DNA of 64,000 bases from Arachis hypogaea (lineage: Eukaryota > Streptophyta > Magnoliopsida > Fabales > Fabaceae). The position numbers and the translations under genes were made by a program. The stretch covers positions 72,745,649 through 72,809,648 of the forward strand of contig NC_092039.1 of assembly GCF_003086295.3 (NCBI RefSeq), in the 5' to 3' direction. Position 1 is the stretch's first letter; each line of letters starts with the position of its first letter. Shown piece after piece: positions 53,097 to 63,394 of the stretch. The notes beneath the pieces are model-generated. The model made no database searches and had not been told where the DNA came from. It worked only from the letters and a program-made list of their open reading frames with translations.

Positions 53097-54834
53097 TGGT
53101 GCAAGAAATTGTAATCTCAGTGGCGCCAACAACTTGGTACGCACAATTGTAATCTCAACTCTTTTTCACAACTTCGCACAACTAACCAGCAAGTGCACTG
53201 GGTCGTCCAAGTAATAAACCCTACGTGAGTAAGGGTCGATCTCACGGAGATTGTCGGCTTGAAGCAAACTATGGTCATCTTGTAAATCTCAGTCAGGCGG
53301 ATTCAAATGGTTATAGAGTTTTGATAATTAAAAGATAAATAAACATAAAATAAAGATAGAGATACTTATGCAATTCATTGGTGGGAATTTCAGACAAGCG
53401 TATGGAGATGCGTTGTTCCTTTTGAATTTCTGCTTTCCTACTGCCTTCATCCAAGCCTTCATACTCCTTTCTATGGCAAGCTATATGTTGGGTGTCACCG
53501 TTGTCAATGGCTACTTCCCATCTTCTCAGTGAAAATGGTTCTACGGTTTCTGTACGGCTAATCAACTGTCAGATTTTTCGTCTCGGATGAAAAATACCAT
53601 GCATAGATATCGTATGGCTAATCAGCTATTGGTTCTCGATCATGTAGGAATAGGATTTACTATCCTTTTGCGTCTGTCACCACGCCCTATAGTCGTGAGT
53701 TTGAAGCTCGTCACAGTCATCCCTTCCCAGATCCTACTCAGAATACCACAGACAAGGTTTAGACTTTCCGGATCTCAGGAATGCTACCAATGTATTCTAG
53801 CCTATACCACGAAGATTCTAATCTCGGATTCAGATGCCCCATTGTCAGAGGGGAGTCAATGTGAATCATTGATTAGAAACCCAAGAGATATACATTCAAG
53901 CTTGTCTTCATGTAGAACGGAAGTGGTTGTCAATCACGCGTTCATAAGTGAGAATGGTGATGAGTGTCACATAATCATCACATTCATCATGTTCTTGTGT
54001 GTGAATGGATATCTTAGAATAAGAATAAGCATGAATTGAATAGAAAACAGTAGTACTTTGCATTAATACTCGAGGAATAGCAGAGCTCCACACCTTAATC
54101 TATGGTGTGTAGAAACTCCACCGTTGAAAATACATAAGTGAAAATAGGGTAGGCATGACCGAATGGCCAGCCTCCTAAAACGTGAACAATGGTCCAAAGA
54201 TGTTCCAAAAGCTCCCTAGTACAATAGTAAAAAGTTCTATTTATACTAAACTAGTTACTAGGGTTACAGAGATAAGTAAATGATGCAGAAATCCACTTCC
54301 GAACGCACTTGGTGTCTGCTTGAGCTGAGCATTGAAGCTTTCACATGTAGAGGTCTTCCTTGGAGTTAAACACCGGTTTGTAACTTGTTTCTGGCGTTTG
54401 ACTCTAGCTTGCAACTTGTTTTTTGGCGTTTAACGCCAAAATAGGGCAGAAACCTGGCGTTGAACACCAGTTTGCGTCATCTAAACTCGAGAAAAGTATA
54501 GACTATTATATATTGCTGGAAAACTCTGAATGTCTACTTTCCAACGCAATTGAGATCGTGCCATTTGGGTTTTTGTAGCTCCAAAAATTTTATTTTGAGT
54601 GCAGGGAGGTCAGAATCCAACAGCATCAGTAGTCCATTTTCAACCTCTGAATCAGATATTTGCTCAGGTCCCTCAATTTCAGCCAGAAAATACCTGAAAT
54701 CACAGAAAAACACACCAACTCATAGTAAAGTCCAGAAATGTGAATTTTGCTTAAAAACTAATAAAAATATTCTAAAAAGTAACTAGATCCTACTAAAAAT
54801 AATGCCAAAAAGCGTATAAATTATCCGCTCATTA
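53097..54834 (-). repeat. A4 3' LTR
   Basis: 1738 bp. The terminal TG has become TA (TAATGAGCGG at 54834). TATAAATA at 54238-54245. In element sense its end reads ...GCGTACCA-AGTTGTTGGCGCCA-CTGAGATTAC...TTGCACCA, i.e. a former LTR end plus spacer and PBS start lie inside the present LTR (53121-53140). Confidence 0.85.
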
Positions 54835-54872
54835 CAACACCAAACTTAAAATGTTGCTTGTCCCCAAGCAAC
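54835..54872 (-). promoter_or_regulatory. A4 plus-strand priming tract with GGGA-loop hairpin
   Basis: Minus strand GTTGCTTG-GGGA-CAAGCAAC (54853-54872), ATTTTAAGTTTGGTGTTG. Intact although the neighbouring LTR terminus is mutated. Confidence 0.65.
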
Positions 54873-55934
54873 TGAGAACCAAAGAGTATAAAAAAAGAGA
54901 ATATACAATGAATCTCACAATATCAATGAAACTTAGTCTCAATTAGATAAGCGGGGCTAGTAGCTTTTTGCTTCTGAACAGTTTTGGCATCTCACTTTAT
55001 CCTTTGAAATTCAGAATCATTGGCATTTATAGGAATTCAGAATTTTAGATAGTGTTATTGATTCTCCTAGTTCAGTATGTTGATTCTTGAATATAGCTAT
55101 TTTATGAGTCTTGGCCGTGGCTCTAAGCACTTTGTTTTCCAGTATTACCACCGGATACATAAATGCCACAGACACATAACTAGGTGAACCCTTTCAGATT
55201 GTGACTCAGCTTTGCTAGAGTCCCCAGTTAGAGGTGTCCAAAGTTCTTAAGCAGACTCTTTTTGCTTTGGATCACGACTTTAGCCACTCAGTCTCAAGCT
55301 TTTCACTTGGACCTTCATGACACAAGCACATGGTTAGGGGCAGCTTGATTTAGCCGCTTAGGCCTGGATTTTATTTCCTTGGGCCCTCCTATCCATTAAT
55401 GCTCAAAGCCTTGGATCTTTTTTACCCTTGCCTTTTGGTTTAAAGGGTTATTGGTTTTTTCTGCTTGCTTTTTCTTTTTCTTTTAATTTTTGCTTTCTTT
55501 TTTTCACAAGCTTTGTTATTCACTGCTTTTTCTTGCTTCAAGAATCAATTTCATGATCTTTTAGATTATTAATAACATTTCTCTTTGTTCATCATTCTTT
55601 CAAGAGCCAATAATTTTAACATTCATAAACTTCACTATCAAAAATATGCATTGTTTAAGCATTCATTCAAAAAACAAAAAGTATTGCCACCACATCAAAA
55701 TAATTAAACTAATTTCAAGATAAAATTTGAAATCCAAGTATTTCTTGTTCTTTTGTAATTAAGCACATTTTTCATTTAAGAAAGGTGAAGGATTCATGGA
55801 ATTATTCATAGCTTTAAGGCATAGACACTAGATACTAATGATCATGTAATGAAGACACAAACATGGGAAACACATAAAGCATAAAATCGAAAAACAGAAA
55901 AATAAGAACAAGGAAATTAAAGAACGGGTCCACC
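54873..55934 (-). other. A4 3' untranslated region
   Basis: Homologue of 6001-7059. No gene seen. Confidence 0.55.
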
Positions 55935-56450
55935 TTAGTGATGGTGGCTAGTTCTTCCTCTTGAAGATCCAATGGAACTCCTGAGCTCTTCTATGTCTCT
56001 TCCTTGCCTTTTTTGCTCCTCCCTCATAGCTCTTTGATCTTCTCTAATCTCATAGAGAATGATGGAGTGCTTTTGGTGTTCCACCCTTAGTCGTTTTGGT
56101 GCTCCTATCCTTAGTTGCTCCCAATAGTTATGTGGAGGAAAATGTATCCCTTGAGGCATCTTAGGGATTTCATGAGGAATTTTCTCATGCTCTTGTTGAG
56201 GTCCATGAGTGGGCTCTCTTATTTGCTCCATCCTCTTTTTAGTGATGGACTTGTCCTCTTTAATGAGGATGTCTTCCTCTATGACAATTCCATCTGAATT
56301 GTATAGGGATAACCTTTTTCTTGGCCACAACTTTATAGAAGTGGTTTTGATGGACCTTTGAGATGAATCTCTCCATCTCCCATGACTCTGAGGTGGAAGC
56401 TTTTGTCTTCTCTTTCCTCTTTCTAGAGGTTTCTTCGGCCTTAGGGAAAG
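55935..56450 (-). pseudogene. A4 PTP ORF remnant, domain deleted
   Basis: C-terminal text ITKKRMEQIREPTHGPQQEH, MPQGIHFPPHNYWEQL and REEQKRQGRDIEELRSSIG is kept. Upstream, the head (KAKAST-like region at about 56400-56440 and a WPRKRLSL stretch) is joined after loss of most of the central domain; the deletion end points differ from A3. A small repeat-like insertion around 56090-56110 adds a second 'RLRVEHQ' context. Non-functional. Confidence 0.65.
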
Positions 56451-56721
56451 AGATGGAGAGTGGCCGAATGGAATTGGGTGGGTTTGGGAGGGAAAAGTGT
56501 TTGAATTTGAAAGTGAGGTAGGTGGGGTTTTTGGGGAAGAGGTATGGAGGTGATTGGTGAAGAGAATATAGGGGAGAGGATAGGATTTGGTTGGTGAGTG
56601 GTGTTTTCGGTGGAGTGTTATAGAGATGTGTGAGGGAGAAAGAAAGAGATGTGGGGTAGGTGGGATTTTGTGGGGTCTACAGATCTTGAGGGGTCAAAGA
56701 TTTCTCATTCATGTTCCTTTT
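56451..56721 (-). other. A4 spacer between minisatellite and PTP remnant
   Basis: G-rich plus strand like 8272-8711 of A1. No feature beyond that; the hairpin/tract copy expected here is missing. Confidence 0.45.
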
Positions 56722-56990
56722 AGGCGTGCAAAACGCCCTTATTGTGCAATCCTGGCGTTTAACGCCAGACTGCTGCTTGTTTTTGGCGTTAAACGCCAGC
56801 TTTTATTCTTTTCCTAGTGTTAAACGCCAAGCTGCAACCTGTTTCTGGTGTTTAATGCCAGTTTGTTGCTTCTTTCTGGCATTTAACGCCAGTCTGGTAC
56901 TTCTTTCTGGCGTTTAACACCCAGAATGGTGCCGAACTGGGCGTTAAACGCCTATTCTGCTACCCTTACTGGTGTTTAAATGCCAGTAAA
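56722..56990. repeat. GGCGTT-N-AACGCC minisatellite (A4)
   Basis: About eight units of ~34 bp, several decayed by CpG to TpG or CpA (GGTGTTTAATGCC). Homologue of the arrays in A1 and A3. Confidence 0.9.
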
Positions 56991-57178
56991 TTTCTCCTTC
57001 AGGGTGTTCTGTTTTTAATGCTATTTTTTATTTTTTTTTAATTTTTGTAGTTGTTTTTGTGACTCCACATGATCATCAACCTAAAAAAAGGAAAATAACA
57101 TAGAAAAATAAAATTGGGTTGCCTCCCAATAAGCGCTTCTTTAATGTCAATAGCTTGACAGTGAGCTCTCATGGAGCT

Positions 57179-59496
57179 TCACAGATGTTCAAAGCATTGT
57201 TGGGGCCTCCCAACACCAAACTTAGAGTTTGAATGTGGGGGTTCAACACCAAACTTAGAGTTTGGTGGTGGCCTCCCAACACCAAACTTAGAGTTTGACT
57301 GTGGGGGCTTTGTTTGACTCTGCATTGAGAGAAGCTTTCCTTGCTTCCTCTCCATGGTTACAGAGGAAGATCCTTGAGTTTTAAACACACGGTAGTCCTT
57401 ACTCAATTGAAGGATCAACTCTCCTCTATCCACATCTATCACAGCTTTGCTGTGGCTAGGAAAGGTCTTCCAAGGATGATGGATTCATCCTCATCCTTCC
57501 CAGTGTCTAGGATTATGAAATCAGCAGGGATGTAAAGGCCTTTGACCTTTACTAGCACGTCCTCTACCTATCCATAAGCCTTTTTCATGGATTGTCTGCC
57601 ATCTCTAATGAGAATTTGGCAGTCTGTACCTGAAAGATTTCCAGTTTCTCCATTACAGAGAGTGGCATTAAGTTTATGCCTGACTCCAGGTCACACAGAG
57701 CCTTCTCAAGGGTCATGGTGCCTATGGTACAAGGAATTAAGAATTTACCAAGATCCTGTTTCTTTTAAGGTAATGTCTGCCTAACCAAGTCATTCGGTTC
57801 ATTGGTGAGCAAGGGGGGTTCATCCACCCAAGTCTCATTACCAAATAACTTGGCATTCAGCTTCATGATTGCTCCAAGGTACTTAGCAACTTGCTCTTCA
57901 GTAATATCTTCATCCTCCTCAGAGGAAGAATATTCATCAGAGCTCATGAATGGCAGAAGTAGGTTCAATGGAATCTCTATGGTCTCTAGATGAGCCTCTG
58001 ATTCCTTAGGTTCCTTAATTGGGGACTCCTTTTTGTCCAGAGGATGTCCCATGAGGTCTTCCTCACTAGGATTCACGTCCTACTCTTTTTCTCTAGGTTC
58101 GATCGCACCAAATAAGGTTATGGCCTTGCACTCTCTTTTTGGATTCTCTTCTATATTGCTTGGGAGAGTACTAGGAGGAGTTTCAATGACTCTTTTACTC
58201 ATCTGGCCCACTTGTGCCTCCAAATTTCTAATGGTGGATCTTGTTTCATTCATGAAACTTAGTGTGGCCTTAGATAGATCAGAGACTATGTTTGCTAAGC
58301 TAGAGGGGCTCTGCTCAGAATTCTCTGTCTGTTGCTGAGAGGATGATGGAAAAGGCTTGCTATTGCTAAACCTGTTTCTTCCATCATTATTAAAGCCTTG
58401 TTGAGGCTTTTGTTGATCCTTCCATGAGAAATTTGGATGATTTCTCCATGAGGGATTATAGGTGTTTCCATAGGGTTCACCCATGTAATTCACCTCTACC
58501 ATTGCAGAGTTCTCAGGATCATAAGCTTCTTCTTCGGAAGATGCTTCTTTAGTATTGTTGGATGCATTTTGCAAACCATTCAGACTTTGAGAAATCATAT
58601 TGACTTGTTGAGTCAATATTTTGTTTTAAGCCAATATGGCATTCAAAGCATCAATTTCAAGAACTCCCTTCCTTTGAGGCGTCCCATTACTCACAGGATT
58701 CCTTTTAGAAGTGTACATGAACTAGTTATTTACAACCATGTCAATGAGTTCCTGAGCTTCTGCAGGCATTTTCTTCAGGTGAATAGATCTACCTACAGAA
58801 TGGTCCAATGACATCTTAGACAATTCAAATAGACTATCATAGAATATATCCAGGATGGTCCATTCTGAAAGCATGTCAGAAGGACACTTTTTGGTCAATT
58901 ACTTGTATCTTTCCCAAGCTTCATAGAGGGATTCACTTTCTTTCTGCCTGAAGGTTTGAACATCCACTCTAAGCTTGCTCAGCTTTTGAGGAGGAAAGAA
59001 TTTGGCTAAGAAAGCTGTGACCAGCTTATCCCAAGAGTTCAGGCTATCTCTAGGTTGAGAGTCCAACCATGTTCTAGCTCTGTCTCTTATAGTAAAAGGG
59101 AAAAGCATAAGCTTATAAACCTCGGGATCAACTCCATTGGTCTTAACAGTATCACAGATCTGCAAAAATTCAGTTAAGAATTAAAAAGGATCTTCTGATG
59201 GAAGTCCATGAAAGTTGCAATTCTGTTGCATCAGAGAAACTAATTGAGGCTTAAGCTCAAAATAGTTTACTCCAATGGCAGGGATTTAGATGCTTCTTCC
59301 ATGGAGGTTGGAATTTGGTGCAGTAAAGTCACCAAGCACCTTCCTTGCATTGTTGTTGGGTTCGTCCATGTCTCTTTCTTTTTCGAGATTCTTTGTAAGG
59401 TTTTCTCTGGATTGTTGTGCTTTAACTTCTCTTATCTTCTTCTTTAGAGTCCTTTCAGGTTCAGGATCTGCTTCAACAAGAATGTTCTTGTCCTTG
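57179..59496 (-). pseudogene. A4 gag-protease, broken; start removed by B2
   Basis: Gag pieces near 59165-58899 (FPFTIRDRARTWLDSQP, WDKLVTAFLAKFFPP, SLYEAWERYK) and 58616-58080 (Gln/Asn-rich linker, NPSWRNHPNFSWKDQQK). Protease region 58076-57765 (acidic YSSSEEDEDITEEQVAKYL) and onward with frame changes to 57442-57179, ending in three NSKFGV repeats (hairpins 57213-57298). Closest to A1 in order and sequence. The homology to A1 stops at 59496, where A1 continues to its gag start and A4 runs into B2. Confidence 0.75.
57213..57298 (-). repeat. Triple hairpin CCAAACT-TAG-AGTTTG (A4)
   Basis: Copies near 57215, 57249 and 57282; same as in A1 and A3. Confidence 0.85.
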
Positions 59497-61078
59497 TGAT
59501 GAGAGAACTTTTGCGTGGTCTAGAAATTTGCGGATAAATCCTCGTTGCAAGTGTAGTTTCTAAACCTTCAAAACTCCTTTCATACAAACATTTTGGGTGT
59601 CACAAGTAACAAACCCCTTTAGAAATTGTTAACCGAGTATTCAAACCTCGGGTCGTCTTCTCAAGGAACTGCGAGGAAGTATGTTCTTATTATTGGTTAT
59701 AAAGGTTGTAATCGGGGTTTAGAAGGTGAGAAGCAAGTAATTTAAATGTTGAGTGAATTAAATGGCAATTAAAAATAAATAATAATTGTAAATCAACTTT
59801 TGGCAAGATAAGGGAATTCAGAGGTCTAACTTAGTTATCTCTCTCAACTATAATAAAAGTTGAATCTAAACTCCACTTGGTCAACCCTTGCCAGGGCAAA
59901 GGAAAGTCAAGGGACTAATTAAACTGACCTTTGAATCCTAATTATTTCCGAAGAAAAGGTTGAGATTATTTAGGTTCAGCTCAATTAGCAAGATAACGAT
60001 TATTAATTACGTTGAGTTTAATAACTGTTGAGTTACTAAATTCTTAATCAGAACCAAAAGGGGAAAAAAAGTAAAATTGCTGGAATAATAAAAATATCCT
60101 TAGATGGAAAGCAATGGCAACTTAATTCAAAGAGAATAATTATAAACTGAAAATACCTCAATTATCATTAAATAAAAATGTCATCAACAGCCAATTGGGC
60201 AACATCAATCAAACATAATAAAGGCTTCAGAGTAATCAAAATATAAAAGAGAAATTAAATAGTAAAAAGGAATATTAAACCTGGGATCGAGAGTCACTCT
60301 AGAAAGCTAAGAGAAGTCCTAAATCCTAATTTCTAAAAACACTACCTAAATCCTAAGAGAGAGAGAGGAGAGAACCTCTCTCTCCAAAACTACATCTAAA
60401 ACATGAAAAGTAAATTATGAGAGGCCTCCTCATGAATGGATGCATTTCTCCCACTTTATAGCCTCTAATCTATGTTCTCTGGGCCGAAAACTGGGTTAGA
60501 AATAGCCCAGAAATCACTTCCAGTACTTTCTGGTCCGTACAGGTCGCGAAAAAGTGACGCGGCCGCGTCGTCCACGCGACCGCGCGGATTGGGTGTTGGC
60601 TAGGTCACGCGTCCACGTGACCCACGCGTTCGCGTCGCCTGGCGTCGAGGCAACTATGGCAAATTATATATCAAATCGAAGCCCCGGACGTTAGCTTTCC
60701 AATGCAACTAAAACCGCGTTGTTTGGACCTCTGTAGCTAAAGTTATAGCCGTTTGAGTACGAAAAGGTCAGGCTGGACAGCTTAGCAGTTTCTCCAACTT
60801 CTTGCATTCCTTTCACTTTTGCATGCTTCCTTTCCATCCTCTGAGCCATTCCTACCGTATAATATCTGAAAACACTTAACACACATATCAAGGCATCTAA
60901 TGGTGATAAGAGAGGATTAATAATAAGCAAATATAAGTCCAAAGAAGCATGTTTTCAATCAAAGCACATAATCAGGAAGGAAATATAAAACCATGCAAAT
61001 AGTATGAATAAGTGGGTAAAGAGTAGATAAAAACCACTCAATTGAGCACAAGATAAACCATAAAATAGTGGTTTATCA
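59497..61078 (-). mobile_element. B2 3' LTR
   Basis: 1582 bp. Element sense TGATAAACCACTATTTT at 61078 to CTCTCATCA at 59497. Aligns with the B1 LTRs (for example TTCTTATTATTGGTTAT and CCTGGGATCGAGAGTCACTC). GC-rich words at 60550-60650. It is inserted in A4 gag, left flank CCTTG (59492-59496). ORF 60691-60942 is an LTR translation. Confidence 0.78.
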
Positions 61079-61116
61079 ACCTCCCCACACTTAAACATTA
61101 GCATGTCCTCATGCTA
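61079..61116 (-). promoter_or_regulatory. B2 polypurine tract with AGGA-loop hairpin
   Basis: Minus strand TAGCATG-AGGA-CATGCTA (61099-61116), ATG, TTTAAGTGTGGGGAGGT, LTR. Same as in B1. Confidence 0.7.
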
Positions 61117-62468
61117 AGCTCAAAAGAAGCTATAAAGATGAAGAGGAAAGGTGAAATGTTATGAAATGCAACCTATGTATATGAATGCAGCTACATGCAA
61201 AATGTTTCTACCTACTTGGTTTAAAAGTAAATAAATTCTCCAAGAATAAATATAAACCAAATTCCACTAATTCAAATTACACAATAAAACTTGTAAGAAG
61301 ATAGCTCATGAAAGCAGAGAACATAGAATCAAGCATTGAACCCTCACAGGAAATGTATATGCACTTCTAATCTCTCAAATGTCTAGGGTCAATCACTCTA
61401 CTCTTCCCTAGTCATGCTTTCTAACACTTTGTTCTTCATCTAACCAATCAACAATATTTAATGCATCAATGCAAACATCATGAGGTCTTTTCAAGGTTGT
61501 AATAGGGCTAAGGTAAGGGTAAGGGTATATAAATGGATAAGTGAGGTTTATAAAGTGAATCCTTGATTAGTCTAAGATCTCACCTAGCATACATACACTC
61601 TATATAACTTTAAAATCATACCTAGCTACCCATAATTTTTCCCACTTTTGTATTACATGCTCATGTTTCACTTTTTATGTTTATCCCATGTACATTGTTT
61701 TCATTGGGGAATTTCTTTTTGTATCACCTTTTATTCAGATGCTGAAAATTTTTTTTTTTTTTGATGCACATGGTAATTGAATCACTTTGATTTTCTTATG
61801 AGCATGCTTTCCAAATTTATTTTTATTTCTTTTTTAATCTTCCTAACCCTTTGTTTCTATCACTCATGTTCCCACAAGGTTTCCCACATTTAACTCTATT
61901 CATGATTTTCTATCTTAAGCTAACCAAGGATTCAACTTGGGATTTTTATTTTGTTTTTCTGCTTAAGGCTAGTATTGTGGTTTATAGAACAAGAGGGGAT
62001 TAAAAGCTCAAGGGGGATAACAAGGGTGATGTAAAAGGTAGGCTAATTTTGGGATAAGTGAGCTAGAATTAACAATGGCCTCAATCATATGCAAGCATTT
62101 AAATACACTAAATATTGGATATATAGAATGAAACAAAGCTAAGATTGCAATCATAGAGAAGTAAACACACAAGAATAAAATGTTTATGGTTAAATAATGT
62201 AACCATGTAAATAAGCTCAAATCTCACAGGTTGTGTGTTCTTTGGCTCAAAAACTATGTTCCAATTACAACTTCAAACAAATTTTTAACATAAAATTTTC
62301 AATTTAAATTAGTGAAATTTTTCAAAAATAGGATTTTAAAAGAAATTTATTATTTTAACCAAGTAGTAACTAAATGCACAAAATCATCAAATAAATATGC
62401 AATCAAATATGCAGATGCAACAATGAACAAATAAAGAAAATAAGATTATTGGTGTTGAAAAGAAAGTA
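61117..62468 (-). other. B2 internal 3' non-coding region
   Basis: AT-rich, homologous to B1 704-1238 plus 2858-3940, and uninterrupted here. It shows the empty site of the solo LTR near 61580. No gene. Confidence 0.6.
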
Positions 62469-62645
62469 CTAACCCACGGAGATCGGTATCGACCTCCACA
62501 CACTTAAAGATTGCACCATCCTCGGTGCATGCTGAGATGTGCAGGTGGACGGGTTGTTCCAACTGAAGCTTTTCTTCAAGATTTTGCAGATGGACTTGTC
62601 TGTCTCCCCATGTAAACGTCTTCCGATTCCCTTTTGGGTGGCCAT
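62469..62645 (-). CDS. Small 58-aa ORF in B2, unknown
   Basis: MATQKGIGRRLHGETDKSIC..., basic at the N-terminus, ending IPISVG. It spans the internal hairpin/tract copy (62493-62529). It stands where B1 has the end of its PTP frame, so it may be a remnant of a longer protein (basic head only). No domain recognised; coding status is uncertain. Confidence 0.35.
   Translation of the reverse strand: MATQKGIGRRLHGETDKSICKILKKSFSWNNPSTCTSQHAPRMVQSLSVWRSIPISVG
62493..62529 (-). promoter_or_regulatory. Internal copy of the hairpin plus purine tract (B2)
   Basis: Minus strand TGCACC-GAGGAT-GGTGCA (6-bp stem), ATC, then TTTAAGTGTGTGGAGGTC. Second copy of the module at 61079-61116. Confidence 0.55.
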
Positions 62646-63194
62646 CCTGAAAGAAAAAGGAAAGAAAAAGTAACCCAGTAATAAAGATAAGAAAATAAAT
62701 GAACTATGGGTGGGTTAATGCCAAATGATAATGGTCTCATTTACATGGAAGCTTCAACATGTACGTGAGAAAATGATAGAAGCCATGGCATACCAGTGGT
62801 ATAAAATTTGTAACATAGGGGAGGAGAGTGTAAGACAATATAAATTCATGTCAATGCAAAATTAATACAAATAACATAAAAGATTAACATTGACTTAAAT
62901 AGTATTGCCCAACAGTGTAAAACAAGTTACCAAAATAAATTCAAGAAAAGATGTAACAGTTGAATAAGAAGGGATATTTAACACCAATGGAAAAATAAAA
63001 AATTCAGAAAAGAAAATAAAAATATGCACAAATTTAAAATGCAATGAATGAGATATGCAAATAAATTAAAATAAAATAAAAAAATAAGAAGAATGAGAAG
63101 GGAAAGAAGGGAAGAGGAAGTAAATAAGAAAGGAGAAGAAAAAATTAGGATTTGGAGGAGAGAAAGATAAGATATGTGGCAGTTTTAGGGTCAG
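62646..63194 (-). other. B2 internal AT-rich stretch
   Basis: No gene or repeat that I can support; A-rich on the plus strand. Confidence 0.45.
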
Positions 63195-63394
63195 CTGTGT
63201 GGCGCATGCGACGCGGCCGCGGAAGGCACACGTTCGCGTGGGTACGCGTTAGGTAAGACGACGCGATTGCGTCAGTCACGCGGTCGCGTGACCCATGTTG
63301 CGCTGCTGGCGCGAGTGCAGCCTTGCTCCAGCACAACTCTCTGTTCGATTCAATTTAATTGCCAAAATTGGGTGACGCGATCGCGTGGGGCACG
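63195..63394. repeat. GCGATCGCGT-type GC-rich array (B2 internal)
   Basis: Words such as GCGACGCGGCCGCGG and TGACGCGATCGCGTGG. The part from CCAGCACAACTCTCTG on aligns with 17335-17400 in B1. Cut by C3 at 63395. Confidence 0.6.

Larger units (their letters stand above)
53097..59496 (-). mobile_element. A4: non-autonomous FIDEL-like element, 5' end off window
   Basis: Minus strand, inserted in D1 (left flank ATTAC, 53092-53096). 3' LTR 53097-54834, priming tract, PTP remnant, minisatellite, gag-protease. It is interrupted by B2 within the first codons of gag at 59497. The 5' LTR should be right of the window. No RT or integrase. More decayed than A1. Confidence 0.8.
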
